From positions 1 to 6,332 of the forward strand of contig SLSP01000054.1 in assembly GCA_007130345.1 (NCBI GenBank): a stretch of DNA of 6,332 bases, read 5' to 3'. Below the pieces are notes generated by a model, which did not search any database, was not told where the DNA came from, and worked only from the letters and a program-made list of their open reading frames with translations. Positions 4,658-6,332 of this stretch are shown here, in pieces. Both the position numbers and the translations under genes were made by a program. The stretch is from Thermoflexales bacterium (GTDB taxonomy: Bacteria > Chloroflexota > Anaerolineae > B4-G1 > SLSP01). Each line of letters opens with the position of its first letter. Position 1 is the stretch's first letter.

Positions 4658-6332
4658 TCAGGCGAAGGGCCACATCAACGGCAGGATGACCGCCGCGAGT
4701 ACGATGGTCAGCACAACGAGGCCGGCCCCGTAGCGCAAATAATCTTGCGTGCGGTAGGAGCCAGGCCGCTGCACGAGCAGCGGAGCGGGATGGCCCATCG
4801 GCAGGAGATAGCTGGCCGACGCGCCGATGATGACGGCCACCGCCAGGGCGCGGGGATCGATGGTCATCAGCGTTGCCGCGTCCAGCGCGACCGGCGTCAT
4901 AATGACCGCCACCGCCGCGCCGTGCATCGCCTGGGTGAGCGCCATCGCGCCGACGAGCAGGCTGACGAGCACGGCCAGTGGCCCGATCTGCCCCACGCTG
5001 TTGATGACCAGGCTGGAGACCAGGGCCGAGGCTCCCGTCTGCTCCATTGCCAGGCCCAGGGGATACATCCCGCCGATGAGGAGCACGGTGCGCCACTCGA
5101 CGCTGCCGTAGACCTCGCGTGGGCCGAGGATGCCCATCAGCAGCATCACCGCGCCGCCACCCAACGCGCCCACGGCGATGGGGAGCAGATCGAGGGACGC
5201 GGTGAGAATCACGAGGAGCATGACCAGCGCGGCCCAGGGCGCCAGATGGCGCAACTCGCGTGGGGCTTCTTCGTGTTGCGGCGGACTGAGCCAGATAAAG
5301 TCAGGTTCCGGTTTGTAGGCGCGCACGCTCTTCCGCGAGCCGTAGAGCAAGAGGGCGTCGCCGCTTTCCAGCGTCTCGCAGCCCACATCGGTGCGCACGG
5401 GGTGATTCGCGCGCCAGAGGGCCACGCACGTCAGCCCGGATTGCTGCCGAAAATCCAGCTCAATCAAGGACTTTCCGATGACCGGGGAGCGCGGGGGCAC
5501 AATCACTTCGATCATCTCGGCGCCGGAGGAGGGGAACTCTTCCTGGATGCGTGGCACGCCGAGCAGTTCCAGGTTGGCATCTTCGGCCAGGTGCTTCATC
5601 CGCTCCCGACGCCCCACGGCCAGCAGAATGTCGCCGACTTCCAGGGGCAAGCTCTGTTCGCGGGCCGCGTAGACCTCGTGATCCCGCAGCACGAACATCA
5701 CCGTAATCCCATAATGCTTGCCGATGTCCGTATCGGCGAGGCAATGTCCCAACAGGACGGAATCGGGCTTGAGGGCCAACTCCCAAAGCCGCTTGTGCAT
5801 TCCGTAGGCGTGCATCAATGCCTGGGTCGCCTCGGCCCCGTTCCGGCGGACTTTGAGCTTGCGCTTGGGCAAGAGCTTGGGCGCGAAGAGCATCGCGTAG
5901 AGCGTGAACGCCAGCACCAGCGCCAGGCCGATAGGGAAGAGGGCCAGAAAGCTGAGAGCCGGGACGCCGGCATCCCGCAGCAGGCTATCCACCACCAGGT
6001 TATGCGACGCGCCGATGAGGGTAAGATTGCCGCCCGCCAGGGCCGCCATCGCCAGGGGCAGCAGCAAGTGCGTGTGCGAGATGCCTTTCTTGCGCGCCAG
6101 CCGCATCACCACGGGGATGAAGAGCGAGACGGTGCCCACATCGCTGATGAAACCGGAGAGCAGGCCCGGCAGCGTGCTGCTCAACACGGCCAGCCGCTTG
6201 CCGTTGCCCTGGGTCAGCCTCTCGATGCGCTCGGTAATCCAGATGACAACGCCGCTGCGCACCAATCCCGCGCTGAGGACGAGCAGGCCGGCGGTGGCGA
6301 TGACGGCCTCGCTGCTGAAGCCACTGAGCGCG
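4658..6332 (-). CDS. SLC13-family permease with two TrkA-C domains, 5' end outside window
   Basis: This is an inner-membrane transporter of the SLC13/DASS (ion transporter superfamily) type. The frame is open to the window edge (first full codon at 6331, reading ALSGFSSEAVIATAG). 557 residues are visible, so the TTG at 6265 is not the start. In visible numbering: N-terminal transport half 1-155, with re-entrant motifs SGFISDVGTVS (59-69) and GNLTLIGASHN (101-111); a cytoplasmic region holding two TrkA-C domains at about 182-250 and 273-340; then the second transport half, with ALTQAMHGAAVAVIMTP (464-480) and GASASYLLPMGHPAP (503-517). TrkA-C domains usually bind a nucleotide or other regulator. 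The substrate (dicarboxylate, sulfate or other anion) cannot be told. The conserved Asn-containing motifs are altered in both halves. The antitoxin-like gene follows after 42 bp. Confidence 0.92.
   Translation of the reverse strand, partial: ALSGFSSEAVIATAGLLVLSAGLVRSGVVIWITERIERLTQGNGKRLAVLSSTLPGLLSGFISDVGTVSLFIPVVMRLARKKGISHTHLLLPLAMAALAGGNLTLIGASHNLVVDSLLRDAGVPALSFLALFPIGLALVLAFTLYAMLFAPKLLPKRKLKVRRNGAEATQALMHAYGMHKRLWELALKPDSVLLGHCLADTDIGKHYGITVMFVLRDHEVYAAREQSLPLEVGDILLAVGRRERMKHLAEDANLELLGVPRIQEEFPSSGAEMIEVIVPPRSPVIGKSLIELDFRQQSGLTCVALWRANHPVRTDVGCETLESGDALLLYGSRKSVRAYKPEPDFIWLSPPQHEEAPRELRHLAPWAALVMLLVILTASLDLLPIAVGALGGGAVMLLMGILGPREVYGSVEWRTVLLIGGMYPLGLAMEQTGASALVSSLVINSVGQIGPLAVLVSLLVGAMALTQAMHGAAVAVIMTPVALDAATLMTIDPRALAVAVIIGASASYLLPMGHPAPLLVQRPGSYRTQDYLRYGAGLVVLTIVLAAVILPLMWPFA

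Noticed and set aside
4551..5096. 181-codon minus ORF overlapping the permease end and antitoxin-like gene
   Set aside because: Low-complexity Arg/Gly composition, and it overlaps two better-supported genes in other frames.

Overview
All supported genes in this window lie on the minus strand. GC is high (about 60-65%) in most of it, with a clearly AT-richer stretch around 3690-4620. A free-standing GyrA-type beta-propeller protein, a tandem-GNAT acetyltransferase, an SLC13 permease carrying two TrkA-C domains, a discoidin-like lipoprotein and small antitoxin-like proteins, separated by repeat-rich spacers, suggest a Chloroflexota bacterium (Anaerolineae or a relative). This taxonomic call is inference from gene style; there is no marker gene in the window.

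Layout in transcription order (right to left). (1) 4658 to beyond 6332: SLC13-family permease, 5' end outside the window. (2) 4397-4615: small AT-rich antitoxin-like protein 42 bp downstream of the permease. (3) 4092-4396: poorly coding spacer with one weak ORF and a strong hairpin, probably a decayed partner gene and/or a repeat. (4) 3690-4073: AF2212/DUF104-like N-terminus joined to a PepSY-like tail. (5) 2422-3465: stand-alone gyrase A C-terminal propeller. (6) 1706-2371: lipoprotein with a discoidin-like domain. (7) 1444-1690: a promoter with a dyad on its -35, a long leader with a 28-codon ORF and an intrinsic-terminator hairpin. (8) 422-1444: GNAT protein. (9) 1-421: no convincing gene; structured and tandem repeats.

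The main discovery is a pair of near-identical 153-156 bp elements (2238-2393 and 3536-3688). Each begins GCA and ends TGC, has imperfect terminal inverted repeats of about 24 bp, an internal hairpin with 10-bp periodicity, and is flanked by its own 8-bp direct duplication (ATATTTTC for one, GTTATTTC for the other). They are therefore non-autonomous mobile elements (MITE-like). Copy 1 landed inside the start codon of the lipoprotein gene. Removing the element and one duplication restores a normal lipoprotein signal peptide starting MKICRIPW, 18 bp after the gyrase-like gene. The interrupted start now gives an 11-codon peptide whose TGA overlaps (ATGA) an ATG inside the element, and the element's open frame runs into the lipoprotein. 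Copy 2 landed on the stop codon of the 3690-4073 gene, and the duplication preserved that stop.

The genes at 4073, 3465 and (before insertion) 2403 look like a former tight operon: gaps were about 63 and 18 bp before the insertions. The GNAT gene has its own promoter and a leader that could work by attenuation. Functional statements rest on sequence motifs read by eye; no database search was run.
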